Shown here: positions 1-7,214 of the stretch, piece by piece
Numbering within the stretch: the stretch's first letter is position 1
Layout: each line of letters begins with the position of its first letter
NCBI GenBank assembly: GCA_964390065.1
Contig: CAYMGX010000143.1
Location: 1 to 10,382, forward strand
DNA: 10,382 nucleotides
Direction: 5' to 3'
From: JAAZBG01 sp964390065
GTDB lineage: Bacteria > Fibrobacterota > Chitinivibrionia > Chitinivibrionales > Chitinispirillaceae
Program-made: the position numbers and the translations under genes
Notes under the pieces: generated by a model
Seen by the model: the letters and a program-made list of their open reading frames with translations, nothing else
What the model was told of the DNA's origin: nothing
Databases searched by the model: none

Positions 1-620
1 AGTTGTAAAATTCCAATCATATGTGCAGTTATTGCATCCGTACTGCCGGTTGTTCTCGATTCGCTTGACATGATGGGTAGTGCTATGCTTAGTACATTTT
101 GTTGTGGTTTTGCACCCCGCTGGTAGATACCGCTCAGATAGGGTTTTCGCAGCATTTTGAACTCTTTGAACCATTGCCACGACGACCGGTCACCACCAAC
201 TACATTTAAATCGGGATAATCAGCTTTTGTAATACCATTGGTATCGTATAGAATGATCCTGTCAATACCTATTTCCTTGTCAAGTAAATCCCTCACGATC
301 ATGATTGCCTCTGCCCATGAATTGTCGTTAATATAAGTATTTAGCAGTGGTCTTGTAGAGTAGGCCTTTCCTATGCGAATTAACAGATCCATGTTTTCAT
401 CAACAACCGCAGCAGCAAGTTTAGCCTCTGATTCGAGAATACGATACTGCTGTGATGTCGATCCGTTATAGTAATTTCTCAGTATGAGAAAAATTAAAAG
501 AACCAACGTGACAAGAAGTGTAACCAGATAAAAAACTACACCAAGCCTTGCTATTGATCGGTATCTCATAAACATTAGAAAGCTGTTCTGACTGTTTGAC
601 AATGATTCTTTCTTTTGCAT
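1..620 (-). CDS. Membrane sensor protein with Cache-type extracellular domain (5' part only)
   Basis: The frame is open from an ATG at 620 to the left edge, giving 206 residues of a longer protein. A good Shine-Dalgarno (AAGGAG, 626-631) lies 5 bases before the ATG. Residues about 25-48 form one strongly hydrophobic segment after a short basic cytoplasmic tail. The rest looks extracytoplasmic and resembles a double-Cache sensor: a long helix after the membrane, LYDTNGITKADYP near 124-137, then KPYLSGIYQ and NVLSIALPI near 159-183, matching the usual GKPYIS...V(I/S)IA.PI pattern of dCACHE domains. Such domains bind small ligands in the periplasm. The output domain (chemoreceptor, histidine kinase or GGDEF) lies outside the window and cannot be named. 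The gene is divergent from the one at 805. The domain type is fairly sure; the output is unknown. Confidence 0.75.
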   Translation of the reverse strand, partial: MQKKESLSNSQNSFLMFMRYRSIARLGVVFYLVTLLVTLVLLIFLILRNYYNGSTSQQYRILESEAKLAAAVVDENMDLLIRIGKAYSTRPLLNTYINDNSWAEAIMIVRDLLDKEIGIDRIILYDTNGITKADYPDLNVVGGDRSSWQWFKEFKMLRKPYLSGIYQRGAKPQQNVLSIALPIMSSESRTTGSTDAITAHMIGILQ

Positions 621-804
621 AACAACTCCTTGATGCTATTTTGCCGTTTTTACACCTTATCGTCAATAGTAATCAGGCAAAGATATATATTTAAGTAGTT
701 GAACTTTCATATGGTGATAGCATTTTAGATCATGTATGTTTACCAATCTCGGTTTCATGTTTTTGATACATGTGTATATCCATTAGATGGGAATGGGGTG
801 AGAA

Positions 805-1305
805 ATGAATTACTGTGCACTATTGACGGGCTCTTTATTGTTGTGGGCCGGGAGCGTCTACTCAAATGACACCGTGACTAATAGCGGAAGTACCATCCTG
901 TTTGTCTATGAAGAAAAAAATGAGTTGATAGATTTCTGGGTAGAACGGTTTAAAACAGCATTTAGTAACCAGAACCGCAAGGTGGAATATGTGGTAAGCG
1001 CTGATGCCAATAAGATAAATATTGAATCATATTCATCTGTGGTTATTTACGGGGCTGTACAGGCATTTACATTTAAGGGACCGGTGCGTAAATGGCTGAA
1101 ATCGGATGTCGGCCTTACTGGAAAAAAGGTGCATCTGATTGTAACAGCCAGCAGATGGTTCGCTACGGATTATTTCAAACAGTTAAAAAAGCTGTTAACC
1201 AAAAAGAAAGCAGAAACGATCAATGCGGTCTCTGCTGCAACAGAAAAAATGTCCGATGCCGACAAAACCAAATTCGTAAATAATTTTGTTCAAAACATTC
1301 CCTGA
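805..1305 (+). CDS. Small exported flavodoxin-like-fold protein, probably not FMN-binding
   Basis: This encodes 166 residues. ATG 805 is the first start after an in-frame TGA at 799-801, with a G-rich ribosome-binding stretch (GGGG, 795-798) in front. Residues 1-20 look like a signal peptide (hydrophobic LLTGSLLLWAGSVYS, likely cut after YS), although it lacks the usual early lysine or arginine. The mature part alternates strands and helices like a flavodoxin: STILFVY, then a helix, KVEYVVSA, SVVIYGAVQAF, a helix KGPVRKWLK and strand KKVHLIVTASRWF. The phosphate-binding loop of flavodoxins (T/S-x-T-G-N-T after strand 1) is replaced by EEKNEL, so FMN binding looks unlikely. The gene stands alone; its stop lies at the foot of a palindrome. 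The fold assignment is inference from the pattern and the function is unknown. Confidence 0.6.
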   Translation: MNYCALLTGSLLLWAGSVYSNDTVTNSGSTILFVYEEKNELIDFWVERFKTAFSNQNRKVEYVVSADANKINIESYSSVVIYGAVQAFTFKGPVRKWLKSDVGLTGKKVHLIVTASRWFATDYFKQLKKLLTKKKAETINAVSAATEKMSDADKTKFVNNFVQNIP

Positions 1306-1334
1306 TTTTGTGCAATCGGCCCATTGCACAAAAT
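1305..1334. repeat. 12-bp perfect inverted repeat at the gene end
   Basis: ATTTTGTGCAAT (1305-1316) is followed by a 6-base spacer and its exact complement ATTGCACAAAAT (1323-1334). The left arm begins on the last base of the stop codon of the 805 gene. It could act as a transcription terminator, but there is no T-tract beyond the right arm. The right arm also forms the start of the 39-base repeat described next, so a repetitive-element origin fits at least as well. Confidence 0.6.
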
Positions 1335-1418
1335 GTGCGGGCGAATAATCATTCGCCCCTGCGCATACAAACACATTGACCCATTGCACAAAATATCCTG
1401 GCGAATAATGATTCGCCC
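1320..1418. repeat. Two 39-base palindrome-containing repeat units, 60-base period
   Basis: Unit A (1320-1358) and unit B (1380-1418) both begin CCCATTGCACAAAAT and end in a short palindrome. In unit A it is GGGCGAAT-AATC-ATTCGCCC (1339-1358, 8-bp arms); in unit B it is GGCGAAT-AATG-ATTCGCC (7-bp arms). The units differ only in six central bases and the loop. The core GGCGAATnATnATTCGCC resembles short intergenic palindromes I have seen scattered in many bacterial genomes, sometimes mis-annotated as small proteins containing GEWANHYSP. It lies in the 228-base gap between the 805 gene and purD. I see no transposase or ORF support. Confidence 0.7.
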
Positions 1419-1522
1419 ATTCCCCGCGAAATGATATTTGCATACGATTCACGGATCACAATATTGCTTTATTCTGTATCATAAACCTATTTTTACACCT
1501 GCAGATTAAATAATCATTTTTC

Positions 1523-1528
1523 AGGAGG
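1523..1528 (+). promoter_or_regulatory. Shine-Dalgarno that sets the TTG start of purD
   Basis: AGGAGG lies 5 bases before TTG at 1534 but 14 bases before the first ATG at 1543. The spacing favours TTG as the translation start. Confidence 0.7.
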
Positions 1529-1533
1529 ATCAA

Positions 1534-2844
1534 TTGGATTTCATGAATTCTGTGCTCATTGTGGGGAGTGGAGGTCGTGAACACGCTATTTTGAAAGCAC
1601 TGCTGCGTTCCGACAGGCCACTTTGCATGTATGCCTATCCCGGTAATCCCGGGCTTGAACGTGATGGCTGTATGATTGTTGATAAGCCTATCGAAAACTG
1701 GCAGGATCTTGCAGATTGGGCATCAGAGAATGAGATTGATCTTACGATTGTGGGTCCGGAGATTCCGCTTGTTGAGGGTATCGTTGATATCTTTAAAAAA
1801 GAAAGTTTGAATATTTTCGGACCATCAAAAGCAGCAGCCCAGATTGAGGGAAGTAAGGCATTTTCAAAACATATCATGAGGAAATATAATATTCCTACCG
1901 CTGCTTATGAAGTGTTTGAAAACAAGGACGATGCGCTCAAATACCTTAACGAAAAAGGTGCACCGATTGTTATCAAGGTAAGCGGACTTGCTGCCGGTAA
2001 GGGTGCTATTGTCTGTGATACAATGGAACAGGCAATTTCAACGCTTGATGAAATTTTTGATAAGAAGAGTTTTGGTGATGCCGGAAGTCAGGTGGTCATT
2101 GAGGAGAAAATGATCGGTGAGGAGGCCTCGATATTTGTTCTTACTGATGGAAAAAAGTACAAGGTTCTTCCCGCAGCTCAGGATCATAAGGCCGCTTTTG
2201 ATAATGACAAAGGGCCGAATACCGGTGGAATGGGTGCCTATGCACCGGCGCCGCTTGTCGATGCTGCGTTAATGAAACGGATGGAGGATGAAATAATTGT
2301 TCCGACACTTGACGCAATGGATAAGGAAAAATGTAAATATCAGGGCCTGCTTTACTGTGGTGTGATGGTAACAAAGGACGGACCTAAAGTCGTCGAATTC
2401 AACTGCCGTTTTGGCGATCCGGAGACACAGGCTGTGCTACCGCTTATCAATTGTGATTGGTACGAGGTGTTCATGTCATGCGCAAAAGGTAAATTGACTG
2501 ATGTAAAGTGGCAGATGCAGGCACAGTATTGCGTTTCCGTTGTACTTGCATCAAAGGGGTATCCGGGATCATACGATAAAGGTAAAGTGATCACCGGTCT
2601 TGATGATGCAGAACATGCGCGTAGTAATCTGGATATTTACCATAGCGGTACGATACTTGACAAAAAGGATCAGTTTGTTACAAACGGCGGGCGTGTACTT
2701 GCTGTCAGCGCCTGGGCTGATTCTCTTAGTGATGCCATTGGGCTTGCGTATGAGGGTGTTGCGGAGATCGATTTCAGTGGCAAACAGTTCAGACGTGATA
2801 TTGGTGTGAAGGGTTTGCGCGCATTGCAGCTTAAAAAAACATGA
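1534..2844 (+). CDS. purD: Phosphoribosylamine--glycine ligase (GAR synthetase)
   Basis: The product has 436 residues, normal for PurD. It joins glycine to 5-phosphoribosylamine using ATP, the second step of purine synthesis, in the cytoplasm. The order of motifs is textbook: GSGGREHA (11-18), YPGNPGL (35-41), VGPEIPLVEG (73-82), GPSKAAAQIEGSK (96-108), the ATP-grasp lysine region with GLAAGKG (151-157), EEKMIGEEAS (190-199), DHKAAFDNDKGPNTGGMGAY (217-236) and EFNCRFGDPETQ (288-299). Two small oddities: the usual KADG before LAAGKG is KVSG, and the usual EFNVRFGD has Cys for Val. The start is TTG, chosen from the ribosome-binding site; ATG 1543 would remove three residues. purE follows after 116 bases on the same strand, so a purine operon with the TsaC gene is likely. 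No confident promoter was found upstream. Confidence 0.97.
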   Translation: MDFMNSVLIVGSGGREHAILKALLRSDRPLCMYAYPGNPGLERDGCMIVDKPIENWQDLADWASENEIDLTIVGPEIPLVEGIVDIFKKESLNIFGPSKAAAQIEGSKAFSKHIMRKYNIPTAAYEVFENKDDALKYLNEKGAPIVIKVSGLAAGKGAIVCDTMEQAISTLDEIFDKKSFGDAGSQVVIEEKMIGEEASIFVLTDGKKYKVLPAAQDHKAAFDNDKGPNTGGMGAYAPAPLVDAALMKRMEDEIIVPTLDAMDKEKCKYQGLLYCGVMVTKDGPKVVEFNCRFGDPETQAVLPLINCDWYEVFMSCAKGKLTDVKWQMQAQYCVSVVLASKGYPGSYDKGKVITGLDDAEHARSNLDIYHSGTILDKKDQFVTNGGRVLAVSAWADSLSDAIGLAYEGVAEIDFSGKQFRRDIGVKGLRALQLKKT

Positions 2845-2960
2845 CAAGTGCATCTTTGCGATAATTCCTGACATTTACAAAAAGGTAAGTGATGCACGTG
2901 TCCGGGTAGCGTCTGAATTGTTGAATTACGTGTACAATTTTAATAAGGAGTAAAAAGATA

Positions 2961-3422
2961 GTGAGTCTTAAAGTCGCAATTGTAATGGGATCAAAATCTG
3001 ATGCACCGATCGCCGAGAAGGCTGAGGCTATTCTTCGTGATTTTGATGTACAATTTCAAACTGTTGTCATATCAGCGCATAGAAATCCAAATAAAATCAG
3101 GGCATTTGCGCTAAGTGCCGAGAATGACGGGGTTGCGGTGATTATAGCAATCGCAGGTCTTGCGGCACATCTTCCGGGAGTGATTGCCTCTTTGACAACA
3201 CTACCGGTGATTGGTGTTCCCGGGGATGGAGGACCGCTAAGTGGTCAGGATGCGTTGTATTCAATTGTTCAGATGCCGGCAGGTGTTCCTGTGGCGTGTG
3301 TCGGGATCGGAAACTCAAAGAATGCAGCGTTGCTTGCAGTACAGATTCTTGGTACCGGTGATACACTTTTAAGATCGAAAATGAAAGAATACAGAAAACA
3401 GTTTGGTGATAATGATGCCTGA
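2961..3422 (+). CDS. purE: N5-carboxyaminoimidazole ribonucleotide mutase, class I PurE
   Basis: This encodes 153 residues, close to the family's usual length. It starts at GTG, with AAGGAG (2945-2950) ten bases before. PurE moves the carboxylate of N5-CAIR to give CAIR in purine synthesis. Visible motifs are MGSKSD (9-14), SAHRNP (38-43, with the catalytic His40 and Arg41), AAHLPG (68-73) and YSIVQMPAGVPVA (100-112). HR rather than HK, and AHLPG, mark it as class I, which normally works with PurK; no purK is visible here. The glycine-rich loop usually written AGAGGAAHLPG reads AIAGLAAHLPG, with two glycines replaced by Ile64 and Leu67. The usual VPV after VIG is VPGDGG. I think such variants occur in other phyla, so function is probably kept. 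The 3' end overlaps the next gene, implying coupled translation. Confidence 0.95.
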   Translation: MSLKVAIVMGSKSDAPIAEKAEAILRDFDVQFQTVVISAHRNPNKIRAFALSAENDGVAVIIAIAGLAAHLPGVIASLTTLPVIGVPGDGGPLSGQDALYSIVQMPAGVPVACVGIGNSKNAALLAVQILGTGDTLLRSKMKEYRKQFGDNDA

Positions 3423-4059
3423 GCGTATTCCGCTCGACAAATTTATTGCACCCGGCAATGATCATCTGGTGTATTATCTTGCATCATGGATTGCCCGGGG
3501 TGCAGTATTTGTTTATCCTACGGAAACTATATACGGTATCGGTGGAAGTACACAGGTTGCATCAGTGCACAGCGCGATTTACGAAGCGAAAAAACGTCCG
3601 GCAGGCAATCCAATGATTCATCTGGCGGGAAAAAACAGTGCGTTTAGTGAAATGCTTGACAATGCACCTGATGCCGCACTCTATCTCACTAAAAAATTCT
3701 GGCCCGGATTATTGACTATTGTTGTAACATCAGAAAGTAATCCAGATGGAACCGCAATACGGGTGTCGGATCATCCATTTATCAGTATGCTGTATAAATA
3801 TGTTGATTTTCCAATATATTCAACGAGTGCCAACGTAAGTGGTGAACAGTACAATCCTGATCCTGATTACATATTCTCAAGTTTACGTCACGGGATTGAT
3901 TTTATGATAGATGCAGGCCACCTGCCGCCCTCGCCGCCATCAACGGTGATAAAATTTTCCGATTCGTCTACTGTCAAGGTACTGCGTGAAGGCGTATTGA
4001 CAAAAAAAGCAATTGCTGAGGCGCTTCTAAGTGGTGGATATTCTGTCACTGTCGAATAG
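3415..4059 (+). CDS. tsaC: L-threonylcarbamoyladenylate synthase (TsaC/YrdC/Sua5 family, short form)
   Basis: This family makes threonylcarbamoyl-AMP from threonine, bicarbonate and ATP for the t6A modification of ANN-decoding tRNAs. With ATG 3415 the product has 214 residues. It shows PTETIYGIG (35-43), EAKKRP (57-62, basic residues of the active site), WPGLLTIVV (96-104), STSANVSGE (136-144), PPSTVIKF (174-181) and LREG (190-193). The length fits the single-domain form without the C-terminal Sua5 domain. TTG 3403, GTG 3406 and ATG 3412 are also in frame; 3415 was preferred because GGTGAT (3405-3410) sits about four bases before it. The start overlaps the purE stop by 8 bases, so the two are cotranscribed and probably coupled. 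The tRNA role is unrelated to purines except through ATP. The following 235 bases (4060-4294) hold no clear gene, terminator or riboswitch. Confidence 0.92.
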   Translation: MPERIPLDKFIAPGNDHLVYYLASWIARGAVFVYPTETIYGIGGSTQVASVHSAIYEAKKRPAGNPMIHLAGKNSAFSEMLDNAPDAALYLTKKFWPGLLTIVVTSESNPDGTAIRVSDHPFISMLYKYVDFPIYSTSANVSGEQYNPDPDYIFSSLRHGIDFMIDAGHLPPSPPSTVIKFSDSSTVKVLREGVLTKKAIAEALLSGGYSVTVE

Positions 4060-4294
4060 CTGTGTTGATTGTGCAAAGATATATGAAAAATCAGTCGTAA
4101 TTGATTATATTGTTAGAAGTTGAATATTTATGACAGGCTTAAAGGGTAGTGATTTATCGGTGTCTTATCGGGGAGATGCTGTAAAATCGTTGGTTATATC
4201 ACATTAACAAGGGATTACAGGCTTACTACTACGAAAAAATTCGGGGGTCATAGACGAGACTCAACAAACAATCGAACGTTATTGGAGGCATTTA

Positions 4295-5887
4295 ATGATT
4301 GTGAAGCTTTGTTATGTGATCCTGTTGCTTACAGCAGTGCTTTCTGCACAGAATCAGATAAAAATTTCCGGAACCGTTTTTGATAAGAGCACCAATTCAC
4401 CGCTAACTGGTGCCACAGTGAAACTCATCAGTCGTAATCTTTCGGTACAAACAGGTAGTGATGGTACATTTTTACTTGCCGGTACAGCTGTTACAAATCC
4501 CAGTGCCGCTATACAGGGATCTGCTCACTACATCGACCGCGACGGGGTGCATTTTTCACTTTTCCGTGATGAAACAGTACAGATTTCCATCCATGATCTT
4601 AATGGCAGACTTGTAAAAGCGCTCTATTCCGGCATGATGGCTGCTGGTACATCAAGTATGAAATTACCGGTGCTTCCTGATGGTGTCTATGTCTGCATGA
4701 TAAAGACATCAGAGAACACCTACTCAACACGTTTTCTGTCACAGTCTCAAATGAATTCAACAGCATATACTCAGTTATCTGGTCGTACTGAGGGTAGCAG
4801 GGACCTGATGAGAAGTGCTGCTGCAATGGCTGTTGATTCAATTGTTGTCAGCAAAACCGGATATATCCGGACTGCAGTTGCGATCGAATCTCTTGAAGAG
4901 TCGGATCTGGAAATTCAGCTTGGACCGGAGGGTGGATCTTTAGAGAATACAACCATCGTGCCGGATCAATCCTGGACATGTTTCATGCCGAATGGTATTC
5001 CGCCACCGGAACTTGGAACCAAGGTATTTACCATAACAATGAAGTATCTTAAAAAATATGATGTCGGGAAAACGAAATTCGGCACCAGACGGTTTTTTGA
5101 TGTTAATAGCGGTGAAATCAAGGGATCAAAACTTAACGGAACGTTGTATAGTGGCGGGCTTGATTATGAGCTGACACTCTCTACCGGTTCTATTGAACTT
5201 GAACAGATTATTATTATTAAGACAAGTGATAGTAAACCGATTCTTATGCGTAATGCAGGTGTTGCACCAGCAGGTACCAGCGATGTCAGAGTGGTCCTTG
5301 ATTTCGAGGCTCCAAACTCCAGTTCCTATACGTGGCTTCATACCGGCAAGTTTGCAGCAACCCGTATTGTTGACACCGTAGGAAAAACAATTTCTATGGA
5401 TGTTTACGATATTACGAATGTCACGTTGCCATCAACAAAAGTCCAGATCAAAGATCCATCAGGTGTCGCCAATCAGACATGGGAGTGTTTAAAGCTGAGC
5501 GGGACAAGTGGTAATACAGTTATCACAGAAGATGTAATATGTACCGGTTCGATTGGAATTGGTGATACGAAAAACGGTTCTCGTAATATTATTCCGATTA
5601 CCGGAGGAACTACAACAGGTAAGGTTGTTGGAAAGATATTAAACGGTGGTGCGGATTATCAAATGAATGGCGGTCTTGACGCACGGTACACACTTGCTCC
5701 TAATAATGGTGAATATATTATTGTTCGAAACTGTGGTAGTGGAAGCGGTCTTGTGCCGGTATTTGAGGCCCGTGTGGATGGTGAGTACGCATTTCTTAAT
5801 GAGAATAAATATCTAAGTGACGGTCCAAAAGTTACTATGAATGGCTCAGACATGATTGTAAAGATTCTCTTCCACGAGATAAGGTAG
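4295..5887 (+). CDS. Exported multidomain protein: carboxypeptidase-regulatory-like, FlgD/sorting-like and tandem DUF3237 domains
   Basis: This encodes 530 residues, with ATG 4295 six bases after TGGAGG (4283-4288). Residues 1-18 form a signal peptide (LCYVILLLTAVLSA, then QNQ). Residues 22-63 look like a carboxypeptidase regulatory-like beta domain (ISGTVFDKSTNSPLTGATV...GSDGTFLL). It is completed by SIVVSKTGYIRTAVAI (182-197). Between them, 86-148 resemble a FlgD or Por-type sorting Ig-like module (VQISIHDLNGRLVKALYSG, LPDGVYVCMI). The rest holds two copies of a DUF3237/UPF0311-like beta-barrel: about 237-373 (GTRRFFDVNSGEIKG, GTLYSGGLDYEL, ILMRNAG) and 412-528 (GSRNIIPITGGTTTGKVVG, ILNGGADYQM, LDARYTL, YIIVRNCG). 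DUF3237 has no settled function that I know of. The protein is probably periplasmic or cell-surface. No partner gene is evident; it sits alone before a terminator. Domain names are from memory of family patterns. Confidence 0.7.
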   Translation: MIVKLCYVILLLTAVLSAQNQIKISGTVFDKSTNSPLTGATVKLISRNLSVQTGSDGTFLLAGTAVTNPSAAIQGSAHYIDRDGVHFSLFRDETVQISIHDLNGRLVKALYSGMMAAGTSSMKLPVLPDGVYVCMIKTSENTYSTRFLSQSQMNSTAYTQLSGRTEGSRDLMRSAAAMAVDSIVVSKTGYIRTAVAIESLEESDLEIQLGPEGGSLENTTIVPDQSWTCFMPNGIPPPELGTKVFTITMKYLKKYDVGKTKFGTRRFFDVNSGEIKGSKLNGTLYSGGLDYELTLSTGSIELEQIIIIKTSDSKPILMRNAGVAPAGTSDVRVVLDFEAPNSSSYTWLHTGKFAATRIVDTVGKTISMDVYDITNVTLPSTKVQIKDPSGVANQTWECLKLSGTSGNTVITEDVICTGSIGIGDTKNGSRNIIPITGGTTTGKVVGKILNGGADYQMNGGLDARYTLAPNNGEYIIVRNCGSGSGLVPVFEARVDGEYAFLNENKYLSDGPKVTMNGSDMIVKILFHEIR

Positions 5888-5914
5888 CAACTTTTCCTGT
5901 GGACTATTGATAAT

Positions 5915-5958
5915 AAATATGACAGTGGGTGGCGATTTCCCATCCCACTGTCATATTT
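5915..5958. terminator. Probable bidirectional terminator between convergent genes
   Basis: AAATATGACAGTGGG (5915-5929) and CCCACTGTCATATTT (5944-5958) are perfect 15-base complements with a 14-base loop. Because the stem base is A-rich on one side and T-rich on the other, it can end transcription both of the plus-strand gene stopping at 5887 and of the minus-strand gene stopping at 6155. The T stretch (ATATTT) is short and within the stem, so efficiency is uncertain. The 267-base gap between the two genes shows nothing else firm. Confidence 0.75.
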
Positions 5959-6154
5959 GTAGTATATTGTCAAGTGTTTATAGGATCCTGTACAAACTCA
6001 TTCTTTTAACCCTTTTTATGCATTAGGCTGTAACTCCGCAAAATTTATGTAATATGAATATCGAGTTTATCTAACAGCGTTGTCCAGATTCCTAAAATAT
6101 CATCTATGTGATAATGAACACCTCTGGCTGTATCTGCTATTTGTGATGATGTCG

Positions 6155-7207
6155 TTACGGATTTGTTTTTTTAGCTACTGGATTTAGTCCGTTTTTCACG
6201 ATAAGATTGTTTATTGATTTTGCGATTATATATCCTGATTTCCTGTCGTATCCTCCGGATAATACCATAAGAATTGGTATCTTATTGTCAAATGCATTCT
6301 TGAAAACGAATTCATCTCTCTTTATAATTCCCTCTTCAGTTATTGACAGATCTCCCAGCTTATCTTCAATAAAAATATCGGTACCTGCATTGTAAACTAT
6401 TAATCCAGGCTTGAATTCTTCAATAGCATTGGGAAGCTCTCTGGCCAAATAATCAAGGTAGTCAGATGTGTTTGTTTGTCGTAAGAGTGGAACGTTATAC
6501 TTAATGAACTGTTCTGCTTCTTCGTCATTTGGGTAAAGCATGTAGTTGTACATGTCAAGTATGGCAACTCTTTTATCGTTCCCTAAAAGTAATGAATTAC
6601 CGTTTCCCTGATGTGCGTCTAAATCGACAATTAAAACTTTCAGATCAGGCTTTTTATTCCATATCGATTTTAAAGCAATCGGAACATCAGCAAAGACACA
6701 GAAACCTTCTCCGTTGTCTGCTTTTGCATGATGATATCCACCGCTAAGATTTATAGCCCATCCACATTGTAAAGCGAGTTCCACTCCAAGTATTGTTCCA
6801 CCGGTTGCCAGTTTCATCGGTTTTAAAATCCCATTATAAAGAATGGGTTCAGGAAGGTAACGAAACAGAGGAATTTCAACAACTCGTGCAATGACACTCG
6901 ATTTTTTTAACGATTTCAGATAGTGTTGTGTATGTACTGATAATAATTCTGCGTCAGAAATGATCTTCGGACAATAAAATTGAGAACGGCAAATCTGCAG
7001 CCCATCAATAATGCCCTTGTAGGCTTTTCCGTATTTCTTCGAGTCAAAGGGGTGGAAATTTTCTATACCCAATACTGATATATTGTAACCGGGTGAATAT
7101 ATTATCGGCAGTGAATCACCACATGGTTTTTTCATACCGGCATTACTTTCGGAGAAAATAAAGAATGCAAGGATCAGGATAATTAAAAAACGTTTGTTTT
7201 TATTCAT
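6155..7207 (-). CDS. Class IV histone-deacetylase-like (HDAC11-type) deacylase with signal peptide
   Basis: The product has 350 residues and resembles human HDAC11 along nearly its full length: IIYSPGYNISVLGIENFHPF (35-54), ELLSVHTQHYL (87-97), ATGGTILGVELA (134-145), GWAINLSGGYHHA (149-161), DLDAHQGNG (195-203), KRVAILDMYN (212-221), VYNAGTDI (271-278), GIIKRDEFVF (293-302) and MVLSGGY (314-320). The zinc ligands Asp197, His199 and Asp277, the His159/His160 pair and Tyr320 are all present, so it should be active. Human HDAC11 prefers removing long acyl groups from lysine; that may not hold here. Unusually, residues 1-23 read as a signal peptide (KNKRFLIILILAFFIF, SNA before Gly24), predicting a periplasmic or secreted enzyme. 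The ribosome-binding site is weak (AAAAAG). A run of seven A (6166-6172 on this strand) lies nine bases before the stop codon. The neighbour upstream on this strand is the repeat protein at 7331-8761. Confidence 0.9.
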   Translation of the reverse strand: MNKNKRFLIILILAFFIFSESNAGMKKPCGDSLPIIYSPGYNISVLGIENFHPFDSKKYGKAYKGIIDGLQICRSQFYCPKIISDAELLSVHTQHYLKSLKKSSVIARVVEIPLFRYLPEPILYNGILKPMKLATGGTILGVELALQCGWAINLSGGYHHAKADNGEGFCVFADVPIALKSIWNKKPDLKVLIVDLDAHQGNGNSLLLGNDKRVAILDMYNYMLYPNDEEAEQFIKYNVPLLRQTNTSDYLDYLARELPNAIEEFKPGLIVYNAGTDIFIEDKLGDLSITEEGIIKRDEFVFKNAFDNKIPILMVLSGGYDRKSGYIIAKSINNLIVKNGLNPVAKKTNP

Positions 7208-7214
7208 TTACTTT

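Noticed and set aside
637..666. TTGACG and AAAATA spaced 18 bases apart on the minus strand before the Cache sensor gene
   Set aside because: The resulting transcript start would fall at about 630, on top of the Shine-Dalgarno at 626-631, so this is not a believable promoter.
731..772. 7-bp inverted repeat CATGTAT ... ATACATG in the divergent intergenic region
   Set aside because: The arms are short and AT-rich with a 28-base spacer, which is common by chance. There is no matching regulator nearby.
1195..1452. Minus-strand frame across the palindromic repeats encoding a GANDYSPAHFVQW-type repeated peptide
   Set aside because: The peptide repeat merely mirrors the DNA palindromes and overlaps the 3' end of the 805 gene. 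Such frames are typical false ORFs.
2848..2897. GTGCATC ... GATGCAC inverted repeat between purD and purE
   Set aside because: The 7-bp arms enclose a 36-base loop without a T-tract. This is too weak for a terminator or attenuator call.
4060..4294. Possible riboswitch or leader RNA before the DUF3237 protein
   Set aside because: I could not match it to the conserved cores I know, such as c-di-GMP or TPP, and no strong helices were seen.
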